Below the pieces are notes generated by a model that was given only the letters and a program-made list of their open reading frames with translations, was not told the DNA's origin and searched no databases. A DNA stretch of 33,704 bases. Source: a virus. Position numbers and translations under genes: made by a program. Location: positions 1 through 33,704 of the IMG/VR virus record IMGVR_UViG_3300047446_000098; one strand, given 5' to 3'. Of the stretch, positions 6,459 through 13,156 are shown one piece after another (within the stretch, counting starts at the first letter, position 1; each line of letters starts with the position of its first letter).

Positions 6459-6517
6459 TCCCCTGCTTCCGGCCGATAGCTATCAGTCCCGAACTGTATT
6501 CCTTAATGGAGAGAAGT

Positions 6518-6796
6518 ATGACGACGATGCGCGCAAAGCTGCAGGTTGGAATGGTGCAGGAACACATGGGATGGGTCGAACAAGGCTCTGGCAAGACACC
6601 GGAAAAGGCCAGCGAAACTCTGACCATGCACGCGGTGTGCAAGGCGACCTACGCTGATTCTGAGTTCGACGAAGACAACACGTTCGCCCGGATGTCGCCG
6701 GGTGCCAATCTCACCATTCACATTGCGAATCCAGCGCTGTGGGGCAAGTTCAAGCACGGCGATAAGTTCTACGTGGACTTCACGCCCGCAGGCTGA
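6518..6796 (+). CDS. 92-residue phage protein, copy 2 of a duplicated unit
   Basis: A 92-residue protein from ATG 6518, six bases after GGAG (6508-6511). A longer frame from 6455 is possible, but homology with copy 1 is strong only from MTTMRAKLQVGMVQEHMGWV onward. It matches residues 110-201 of the 5129-5734 product at 84 of 92 positions, while many codon third bases differ. This suggests an old duplication kept under purifying selection. It keeps SPGANLTIHIANPALWG and HGDKFYVDFTP. Function is unknown. Confidence 0.75.
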   Translation: MTTMRAKLQVGMVQEHMGWVEQGSGKTPEKASETLTMHAVCKATYADSEFDEDNTFARMSPGANLTIHIANPALWGKFKHGDKFYVDFTPAG

Positions 6797-7252
6797 TCCC
6801 CCGCTTCCCTCGTCAGCCGATCGGCTCGGCAGCTTGTCACGGGCGAGGGAGGCACCTGATGTAGCCGCAAAGCTACGCGAATCGGCCAAAGCGCTGATTC
6901 GGTGGCCTTTGGGCATCCGGACTCCATGGCCGTAAGCAACACAGTAATCGGCTAAGTCCGAAAGGGCGTGCAATTCGGTGCTTGCCGTATGTCCTAGAGA
7001 AAGGACATTTGCGGATCAAGCCGTGTTCCTCACGAAACGAGGAGCTTCATTCATGGCGCAGGCATAAATGGACGTGGGAGTACGGGCAAACGGCGCTCAT
7101 AGAGCGTAACGGCCAGCCGGTTCGGGTTCGAATCCCGAAGCCATGAATGAGGGTGAACCGAAGAGGTCGCGCGCGCCGATAGGCGGATATACGTCCATGC
7201 GGGCCGAACGCTGTAACTCTCGCTAATTCATCGTCGACTCCCCTTCGACATT
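6797..7252 (+). other. Structured region without a convincing gene
   Basis: About 455 bases before the terminator at 7253. It contains a 12-bp palindrome (6815-6826) and a hairpin GTAGC/GCTAC (6860-6875). A long hairpin CGGACT...AGTCCG (6919-6960) has an inner six-pair helix. Another hairpin, ATGTCCT/AGGACAT (6989-7008), is followed by TCCTC/GAGGA (7027-7043) and the tRNA-like element at 7045-7152. ATGGACGT (7068-7075) is complementary to ACGTCCAT (about 7191-7198) outside that element, which would form a pseudoknot. It could be a leader RNA, a packaging site or a novel structured RNA. Two micro-ORFs overlap it (see findings). Confidence 0.5.
7045..7152 (+). ncRNA. tRNA-like folded element with a perfect T-arm
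   Basis: An 11-bp perfect helix, 7047-7057 with 7140-7150 (two further pairs outside), closes a domain of about 82 bases. Directly against the 3' strand lies TTCGGG-TTCGAAT-CCCGAA (7121-7139), identical in loop and closing pairs to a tRNA T-arm. Inside are small hairpins GCGCT/AGCGT (7093-7107) and CGG/CCG (7110-7119). No D-arm or seven-base anticodon loop with U33 can be placed, so it is not a standard tRNA. It may be a decayed tRNA, a tRNA mimic or chance. Confidence 0.35.
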
Positions 7253-7272
7253 GCGCCTTCGGGCGCTTTTTT
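7253..7272 (+). terminator. Strong intrinsic terminator with TTCG tetraloop
   Basis: GCGCC (7253-7257), tetraloop TTCG, GGCGC (7262-7266), then six T. It separates the structured region from the phosphoesterase and terminase genes, so late transcription must pass it. This is consistent with antitermination or with separate promoters. Confidence 0.85.
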
Positions 7273-7286
7273 ATTCCAAGGTGCCC

Positions 7287-8453
7287 ATGAGCGTAGACCC
7301 AAAGCTTCGCGAATGGGCGACAGCGCGGCAGTGCCAGTTCCTCGATGCTATTGACGAGCATGGCGGCCTTTGTGCCGCGGCGACTCACCTCGGTTTGGCT
7401 CACGGCACGATCAGCAATGCGCTGGCATCGCTGAAAAAGAAGGCGGCCCGGATGGGCTATAGCCCCGAGCACTTCATGACGCATCCGGTGCCGGATGGGT
7501 TCTTCCTGCGCGGCACATCGACGTACATCAACAAGGATGGCGTAGTTGCTGGGCAGTGGGTCAAGAATCAGATTGACCACGACAGGCAGCGCGAGATATT
7601 CGAAGCGGCCGCTGCGGCATTCGCCGAGACTTTGCCGCGCGTGAGCGCCGTTGCGCCTCCTGCAAAGATCGACGCCGCGCTGTGCAACCTAATAGTTTTC
7701 ACTGACTACCACATGGGCCAGCTCAGCTGGCATCGCGAAGGCGGCGCTGACTGGGATCTGAAGATCGCCGAAAGCCTGTTGCTCTCCAGTTTCGTACACA
7801 TGGTCGAATCGGCGCCCCAGGCCGCCGCATGCGTGCTGACGATTCAAGGCGACTTCCTGCATAGCGATGGGCTTTTGCCCCTGACGCCGGCACACAAAAA
7901 CGTCCTGGATACTGACGGCCGGTTCTCCAAGATCGTCGCCGCGGCAATCCGCGTTCTTCGTCGGCTGATCAGTCATGCCTTGGCTAAACATCAGGCGGTG
8001 CACCTGATCATCTGCGAGGGCAACCACGACGAGTCGGGCTCGCTATGGCTGCGGCACATGTTCGCCGCGCTGCTTGAGAATGAACCGCGCCTGACGGTGA
8101 ATGACTCGGAACTCCCGTTCTATGTACACCAGCACGGCGAGGTAATGCTCGCCTTTCACCACGGGCACAAAGTTTCCAACGAACAGTTGCCGATGTTGTT
8201 CGCCGCACAATTCCCCAAGATGTGGGGAAACACCGTGAAGCGTTACGCCCATTGCGGGCACAGGCACCACGTCGACGAGAAAGAATACGCCGGCATGACG
8301 GTCACGCAACATCCGACGCTGGCCGCTCGAGACGCGCACTCAGCCCGCGGAGGCTGGATCTCGGAGCGCGCGGCGTCGCTCATCACGTACCACGAAAAAT
8401 ATGGGCAAGTCGGCCGCACGATCGTGTGCCCGGAGATGTTCGAAGCCGCCTAA
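7287..8453 (+). CDS. HTH-containing calcineurin-like metallophosphoesterase
   Basis: A 388-residue protein from ATG 7287 (AAGGTG four bases upstream). A TTG-started longer frame would run through the terminator and is rejected. Residues 20-50 resemble a helix-turn-helix (HGGLCAAATHLGLAHGTISNAL). The C-terminal domain carries the metallophosphoesterase motifs: FTDYH at 138-142, QGDF at 187-190, GNHDE at 245-249, HHGH at 291-294 and GHRHH at 324-328. Proteins of this build are common beside phage terminases and are thought to be nucleic-acid phosphatases or nucleases. The exact substrate is unknown; a role in DNA processing near packaging is inferred from position. Confidence 0.85.
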   Translation: MSVDPKLREWATARQCQFLDAIDEHGGLCAAATHLGLAHGTISNALASLKKKAARMGYSPEHFMTHPVPDGFFLRGTSTYINKDGVVAGQWVKNQIDHDRQREIFEAAAAAFAETLPRVSAVAPPAKIDAALCNLIVFTDYHMGQLSWHREGGADWDLKIAESLLLSSFVHMVESAPQAAACVLTIQGDFLHSDGLLPLTPAHKNVLDTDGRFSKIVAAAIRVLRRLISHALAKHQAVHLIICEGNHDESGSLWLRHMFAALLENEPRLTVNDSELPFYVHQHGEVMLAFHHGHKVSNEQLPMLFAAQFPKMWGNTVKRYAHCGHRHHVDEKEYAGMTVTQHPTLAARDAHSARGGWISERAASLITYHEKYGQVGRTIVCPEMFEAA

Positions 8454-8484
8454 CCTACCCCTCGCCATTTGATGACAGGGTATA

Positions 8485-8498
8485 GCCGATAGATCGGC
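8485..8498. repeat. Palindrome upstream of the terminase genes
   Basis: GCCGAT-AG-ATCGGC is an interrupted palindrome 18 bases before the small terminase start. A related palindrome, AGCCGATCGGCT, lies at 6815-6826. It could be a protein-binding site such as a terminase recognition element, but two short matches could be chance. Confidence 0.35.
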
Positions 8499-8516
8499 AC
8501 CAATCACAGAAAGACC

Positions 8517-9098
8517 ATGGGGCGACCATCCAAACTCACTGACGCGCAGTGGGAAGCGATCGGCAAGAGGTTACTAGCCAACGAATCGGCTGCGTCGCTA
8601 GCGCGTGAATATGGTGTCAGCAAGGCGGTCATATCGGCACGGTTTTCAAAACGCACCGAGACGATAAAAACCGTTGCAAAACAAATAGTTGATGTCGAGC
8701 GTTCGCTTTCGTTTCTGAACGTTTCCGAACAGATCGCGGCGCGTTCACTTGCCGATGATCTGAAGGCGATCAGTGAGCATCTGGCCGGTGCCGCCCGCTT
8801 CGGCGCTGCCACATCCCATCGTCTTGCCGGGATAGCTCACAACAAGGTAGCCGAGATAGACGATGCGCAGCCACTGACAGAGGAAAGCATCGAATCGCTA
8901 AAGGGGATTGCCGTGCTGACTCGTATGGCTAATTCGTCCAGCGAAATCGCAATCAATCTGCTGCGCGCCAACAAGGAAACGATCGACGACCTGAATCGTC
9001 AGGATTTGCACCCCGAGGCCACGAAGCGCATCCGGGAAGTCAAGCCCGGCATGATATGGGTCTACGGGGCGCTAGAGTCTGATGAGGAAGAGAGCTGA
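8517..9098 (+). CDS. terS: Terminase small subunit
   Basis: A 193-residue protein with an N-terminal helix-turn-helix (GRPSKLTDAQWEAIGKRL, then ESAASLAREYGVSKAVI, residues 2-38). A largely helical oligomerisation region and a short C-terminal tail (GMIWVYGALE) follow. It is immediately followed, with a 17-base overlap, by the large subunit, the standard order. Small subunits recognise the pac or cos site on concatemeric DNA and load the large-subunit motor. Family-level identity rests on HTH, size and gene order rather than on a distinctive motif. Confidence 0.78.
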   Translation: MGRPSKLTDAQWEAIGKRLLANESAASLAREYGVSKAVISARFSKRTETIKTVAKQIVDVERSLSFLNVSEQIAARSLADDLKAISEHLAGAARFGAATSHRLAGIAHNKVAEIDDAQPLTEESIESLKGIAVLTRMANSSSEIAINLLRANKETIDDLNRQDLHPEATKRIREVKPGMIWVYGALESDEEES

Positions 9099-10269
9099 CA
9101 AATTCGCCCCGCTTCTGAAGCAGGCGCGGTACAAGGTTTTTTACGGCGGCCGTGGCGGCGCCAAGTCATGGATCATTGCCCGCGTACTGATCCGCCTGGC
9201 GGCGCAGAACCGGCTGCGCATCCTCTGCGCGCGTCAGTTCCAAACGAGTATTGCAGATTCGGTTCACAGGCTGCTGTGTGACCAGATCGAGGCGATGGGC
9301 CTGTCCGATCAGTTCAAGATCACGGACAAGAGCATCGAGAGCCTGACTGGCTCAGAGTTCATCTTCAAGGGTCTCGAGAAGTCGATCCGCGAAATCAAGT
9401 CGCTGGAAGGCATCGACATCTGCTGGGTGGAAGAGGCCCAGTCAGTCAGCCATAACAATTGGGAAATTCTGATCCCGACCATCCGCAAGGAAGGCTCGGA
9501 GATATGGGTAAGTTTCAACCCGGACGACGAGAACGACGCGACGTATCAGCGTTTCGTCGTCAATGCCCAGCCTGATTGGGTAGTCGTCAAGGTTGGCTGG
9601 GAAGATAACCCATGGTTCCCGTCGACTCTGGATGCCGAGCGCCGCTATATGCTGGCGACCGATCCAGAGGTGTATGAGCACGTTTGGGGCGGCTCCTGCC
9701 GGAAGATCAGTGAGGCAATCATTTTCGGCAAGCGAGTGTCCTTCGAGACATTCGAGACGCCCGCGGGTGTGCGATTCCATCATGGCGCCGACTGGGGATT
9801 TGCCGCTGACCCTACTGCGCTGGTTCGCAGTTTCATTCAGGACGAATGTCTCTTTGTGGATCAGGAGGCATTCGGCTATGGCGTTGAGATTGATGAGACG
9901 CCGGCCCTGTTCCGCAGCGTCGACACATCCGAGCTGTGGCCCATCAAGGCTGATGGAGCCCGCCCGGAGACGATCAGCTACATGCGCCGGCATGGATTCA
10001 ACATCGATGCCGCCGAGAAGTGGCCCGGATCTGTCGAAGATGGTGTCGCCCACCTGAAGGCGTTCAAACGGATCATCGTCCACGAGCGCTGCAAGCATAT
10101 CGGGCAGGAATTCCGCCTGTACTCGTACAAGGTCGACAAACAGACTGGAGACATTCTCCCGATCATCGTCGACAAGCACAACCATGGCCTAGATGCGTTG
10201 CGATACAGCCTGGACGGGTACATACAGCGCCGCGGCTCTATGGGTGTGTGGGCGAAGCTAGCAGGATAA
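9082..10269 (+). CDS. terL: Terminase large subunit, PBSX type
   Basis: A 395-residue packaging ATPase-nuclease. Walker A-like GGRGGAKSW is at 22-30 and Walker B IDICWVEEAQ at 111-120, with FNP coupling at 145-147. The C-terminal RNase H-like nuclease shows the acidic residues in GADWGFAADP (235-244), KADGARPETISY (289-300) and HNHGLDALRY (366-375). It drives ATP-dependent DNA translocation into the prohead and cuts the DNA, docking on the portal encoded next. Length and motif order are normal for the family, so it appears complete and functional. Confidence 0.96.
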   Translation: MRKRADKFAPLLKQARYKVFYGGRGGAKSWIIARVLIRLAAQNRLRILCARQFQTSIADSVHRLLCDQIEAMGLSDQFKITDKSIESLTGSEFIFKGLEKSIREIKSLEGIDICWVEEAQSVSHNNWEILIPTIRKEGSEIWVSFNPDDENDATYQRFVVNAQPDWVVVKVGWEDNPWFPSTLDAERRYMLATDPEVYEHVWGGSCRKISEAIIFGKRVSFETFETPAGVRFHHGADWGFAADPTALVRSFIQDECLFVDQEAFGYGVEIDETPALFRSVDTSELWPIKADGARPETISYMRRHGFNIDAAEKWPGSVEDGVAHLKAFKRIIVHERCKHIGQEFRLYSYKVDKQTGDILPIIVDKHNHGLDALRYSLDGYIQRRGSMGVWAKLAG

Positions 10270-10314
10270 ATCTACTCGGCCTTCGCGCCTCCAAGAGCAA
10301 GGATTCACTCAAGC

Positions 10315-11763
10315 ATGTCCAAGTCACGTCGAAATGTGAAAGCAGGCGTGACGCAACCGGTCCGCACTAACGATTCGTTCGCCAATTTTTCTGCGAACGT
10401 CGGCTGGGGCACGAATAACCAGTCGTCAGCATCAGCCTATACCCTCACCTACCAGAGCCGCAACCGGATCAATCTGGAGGCGGCCTATCGCGGTTCCTGG
10501 GTGGTGAGGTCCGCAGTCGATGCATTGCCGGAAGACATGACCCGCGCTGGCGTGGAGTTCTCCGGCCTTGAGCCCGAGGATATTTCGACGCTCGAGCAGG
10601 ACATGATGCGCCTGGCGATCTGGGATGAGCTGTGTAATAACGGCAAGTGGGCGAATCTGTACGGCGGCAGCCTGGCTGTCATGCTCATTGAGGGGCAGGA
10701 TTTCTCGACGCCTCTGCGGACCGAATCGATCGCAAAAGGTCAATTCAAAGGTTTGCTGATTCTCGACCGCTGGATGGTTTCGCCGCCAGTCGGCGAAGTG
10801 GTGACCGACTTCGGCCCGGACATGGGAAAGCCGGTCTACTACAACGTGATTGCGGACTACGCTGCGATCCCAAAGGCGAAGATCCACTACTCGCGCGTGA
10901 TCCGCCTGGATGGCATGGATTTGCCGTTCTACCAGCGCGTTGCTGAGAACGGATGGGGCCTGTCGGTGCTTGAACCGATGTGGGACCGGCTGATTGCGTT
11001 CGACAGCGCGTCTGTTGGTGCCGGGCAGTTGATCTACAAAGCGCACCTCCGCACGATGTCGATTGAAGGGTTGCGGGACATCATCGCTGCTGGCGGCCCC
11101 GCTCTCGCTGGTCTTAAGGCGCAAATCGAGTTCATCCGCCAGGCTCAGACGAACGAAGGCATCACGGTAATCGACGCGAAAGACACGTTCGAGGCTCATC
11201 AATACGCATTCGCTGGTCTGTCTGACATGTTGCTTCAGTTCGCGCAGCAATTGTGCGGATCACTCGGCATGCCGTTCACCCGCCTGTTCGGCCAGTCCCC
11301 TACGGGGCTCGGTGCGACGGGTGAAGGTGAGATGAAGCAATGGCACGAGAAGGTAAAGCAGAGCCAGGAGCGACGTTTCCGTAACCCGCTGCACCGTCTG
11401 TTCGCAGTGATGTCGATGTCGTCGCTCGGCAAGCCGTTGCCTGATGACTTCGGATTCGAGTTCCGCAATCTTCAGGAAATGTCGGAAACGGAAAAGGCGA
11501 CGATCGCCAAGTCGACCGTGGAAGCGGTCACCGCTGCGGTAGATGCGAATCTGCTGAAGATCAGCGATGGCATGAAGGAACTGAAAGCGTCCGCGCCGAA
11601 TACCGGCATGTTTGGCGGAATCACGGATGAGGCGATCGCCGAAGCCGAGAAGCAGGAAGAGAACGCCCCGCCTCCTGGCGAGATGGACTTGCCCGATGTG
11701 TCGAAGTTGACGGGCGATTCTGGCAGCGCTGTCGCATGGCTTAAACGGTTCCGGAGGAAGTGA
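10315..11763 (+). CDS. Portal protein (DUF1073 family)
   Basis: A 482-residue protein following the terminase, with AAGGA upstream of the ATG. It has the DUF1073 portal profile: early NRINLEAAYRGSWVVRSAVD, central YSRVIRLDG, and GMPFTRLFGQSPTGLGATGE followed by MKQWHEKV in the C-terminal third. Portals form a dodecameric ring at one capsid vertex through which DNA is packaged and to which the neck attaches. The C-terminal 60 residues are acidic and proline-rich and probably disordered. It ends in TGATG with the next small gene. Confidence 0.93.
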   Translation: MSKSRRNVKAGVTQPVRTNDSFANFSANVGWGTNNQSSASAYTLTYQSRNRINLEAAYRGSWVVRSAVDALPEDMTRAGVEFSGLEPEDISTLEQDMMRLAIWDELCNNGKWANLYGGSLAVMLIEGQDFSTPLRTESIAKGQFKGLLILDRWMVSPPVGEVVTDFGPDMGKPVYYNVIADYAAIPKAKIHYSRVIRLDGMDLPFYQRVAENGWGLSVLEPMWDRLIAFDSASVGAGQLIYKAHLRTMSIEGLRDIIAAGGPALAGLKAQIEFIRQAQTNEGITVIDAKDTFEAHQYAFAGLSDMLLQFAQQLCGSLGMPFTRLFGQSPTGLGATGEGEMKQWHEKVKQSQERRFRNPLHRLFAVMSMSSLGKPLPDDFGFEFRNLQEMSETEKATIAKSTVEAVTAAVDANLLKISDGMKELKASAPNTGMFGGITDEAIAEAEKQEENAPPPGEMDLPDVSKLTGDSGSAVAWLKRFRRK

Positions 11764-11951
11764 TGGGTCATCGGCGCATCAACTATCCTCCTCCGACTCC
11801 GCCTCGCCCCGCCAATCCGTTCGTCCAGTACGCATCGGACATGGAGAAGGCCGCCGAAAGGCTGCGCCACGCACTGAATAAAGACCAGGCCGTCGATTGT
11901 CTGAGGTCAGTGCGGCACTTCCTCGAAATAGCCGAAGCAGCCATTAAATGA
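11763..11951 (+). CDS. Small hypothetical protein between portal and head morphogenesis genes
   Basis: A 62-residue protein from ATG 11763, which shares a base with the portal stop; GGAGG at 11752-11756 is well placed. Residues 7-18 are proline-rich (YPPPTPPRPANPF), and the rest forms a probable helical hairpin (MEKAAERLRHALNKDQAVDCL). It overlaps the next gene by four bases. Function is unknown; position suggests a minor head role. Confidence 0.6.
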   Translation: MGHRRINYPPPTPPRPANPFVQYASDMEKAAERLRHALNKDQAVDCLRSVRHFLEIAEAAIK

Positions 11952-12694
11952 CCCTCACTCTCGACCGCAAGCGTGATCGCAACCCGGTCAAGACGCAGCG
12001 CATTGAGCAGCGGTACGCGTTGCAGCTCCGCAAAGTGGCTCAGCAAGTCGGCTCGATCATCGCGCCCTACACCCCCGGCGACATGTCGCAGGTGCCGACG
12101 ATCGAGCAGTTGCTCAAAGCCTACTCCGACATGCTCAAGGGATGGGCGACGCAAACGGCATCGAACATGTTGATGGACGTTGCCCTCCGCGATGAGCAGA
12201 CGTGGCAGACGATCGCCAAAGACCTGTCGCGCGGGCTGCGGGAAGAAATTCGCAACGCGCCGACCGGCGTCGTCATGCGCCAGTTGCTCGCCGAACAGGT
12301 CGATCTGATTCAGAACATTCCGCGGGAAGCTGCGATGCGCGTTCACCGGCTCACGCTCGAGGGGCTGGAAGACTCAACGCGATTCACTGAGATTGCGAAA
12401 GAGATTCAGCGGACCGAGGAAGTCACAACCAGCCGGGCTGTTTTGATCGCGCGCACCGAGACCAGCCGCACGGCAACGACGCTCACACAGGCGCGAGCCG
12501 AATCGATCGGCGCAGATTCGTACATCTGGCGCACCAGCGGCGACTCAACCGTTCGCAGCGATCACAAGAAGCTCAACGGCAAGATCTTCCAGTGGAACAA
12601 CCCGCCTGTCGCCGACGAGCGATCGGGCGAGCGCGCAAATCCAGGTTGTATCTGGAATTGTCGCTGCTTCGCCGAGCCCATCATTCCTGACTGA
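11948..12694 (+). CDS. Phage head morphogenesis protein (SPP1 gp7 / Mu gpF-like)
   Basis: A 248-residue protein. The C-terminal domain has the gp7/MuF pattern: IARTETSRTATTLTQARAES, RTSGDSTVRSDHKKLNGKIF and NPGCIWNCRCFAEPI at the end, with conserved His and Cys residues. Proteins of this family are minor head components bound near the portal that influence DNA ejection and head assembly. The N-terminal half is helical. Gene order after the portal matches many myoviruses and siphoviruses. Confidence 0.9.
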   Translation: MTLTLDRKRDRNPVKTQRIEQRYALQLRKVAQQVGSIIAPYTPGDMSQVPTIEQLLKAYSDMLKGWATQTASNMLMDVALRDEQTWQTIAKDLSRGLREEIRNAPTGVVMRQLLAEQVDLIQNIPREAAMRVHRLTLEGLEDSTRFTEIAKEIQRTEEVTTSRAVLIARTETSRTATTLTQARAESIGADSYIWRTSGDSTVRSDHKKLNGKIFQWNNPPVADERSGERANPGCIWNCRCFAEPIIPD

Positions 12695-12700
12695 GTAGAC

Positions 12701-12868
12701 ATGAAATCAGACGAAGAAATACTCGGAGAGTACGTGGTCTGGCTTGAAGCGCATGGAAACAGCTTCGTGCAGTCCATGGCTAGCGCGTTCATGAATGCTG
12801 CGCCCGAGTGGTACGCCAGCAAACTGAAATACGAAGCCGAGAACGGCGAACCAACCACATCGGACTAG
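12701..12868 (+). CDS. Small hypothetical protein (55 aa)
   Basis: An ATG at 12701 opens a 55-residue, acidic, helical product (EEILGEYVVWLEAHGNSFVQ, later FMNAAPEWYASKL). It fills the otherwise empty space between two structural genes, seven bases after one and five before the other. No family is recognised, and the ribosome binding site is weak. Confidence 0.5.
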   Translation: MKSDEEILGEYVVWLEAHGNSFVQSMASAFMNAAPEWYASKLKYEAENGEPTTSD

Positions 12869-12872
12869 TTAA

Positions 12873-13154
12873 ATGCCCCTCCCCGATTTCATCTTCACTG
12901 GCGAGACAGTTATATCCGCCAGCGGTACGTCTGCGACCGTCACAGTCCCGGCCACTGGCACGCCGACTCAAGTCATTTTGACGAACCTTGGACCCGGCGT
13001 CGCGTATGTGGGTTACGGAGCCTCGGTGACCGTGGCTAATGGCCATCCTCTGGTGCCAAATGTGCCGGCCGTCATGAACCTGAATGCAAATACGGCCATC
13101 GCCGCGATCACTACTGGCGATCCGGCCCAGGTGCGCATCACAGCGGCCAAGTAA
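12873..13154 (+). CDS. Small beta-rich structural protein, probable head component
   Basis: A 93-residue protein dominated by Val, Thr, Ala and Gly in alternating patterns (VISASGTSATVTVPATGTP, later VAYVGYGASVTVANG), typical of small beta-sandwich decoration or fibre proteins. It lies between head morphogenesis and protease-scaffold genes, so a capsid accessory or decoration role is inferred. No family motif is recognised. Confidence 0.6.
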   Translation: MPLPDFIFTGETVISASGTSATVTVPATGTPTQVILTNLGPGVAYVGYGASVTVANGHPLVPNVPAVMNLNANTAIAAITTGDPAQVRITAAK

Positions 13155-13156
13155 CC

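Noticed and set aside
6860-6900. Possible cyclic-di-GMP (GEMM-type) riboswitch because of a CGCAAAGC stretch
   Set aside because: The other conserved helices and tetraloop-receptor features could not be found around it.
7052-7145. Canonical class II tRNA
   Set aside because: The T-arm is perfect and six acceptor pairs can form, but no D-arm with its GG, no anticodon loop with U33 and no long variable arm can be placed; kept only as a tRNA-like element.
7047-7580. 177-codon minus-strand ORF across the structured region
   Set aside because: It runs through the terminator and into the phosphoesterase gene on the other strand; composition is shadow-like.
10432-11250. 272-codon minus-strand ORF opposite the portal gene
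   Set aside because: Shadow of the portal frame, with no domain or ribosome binding site.
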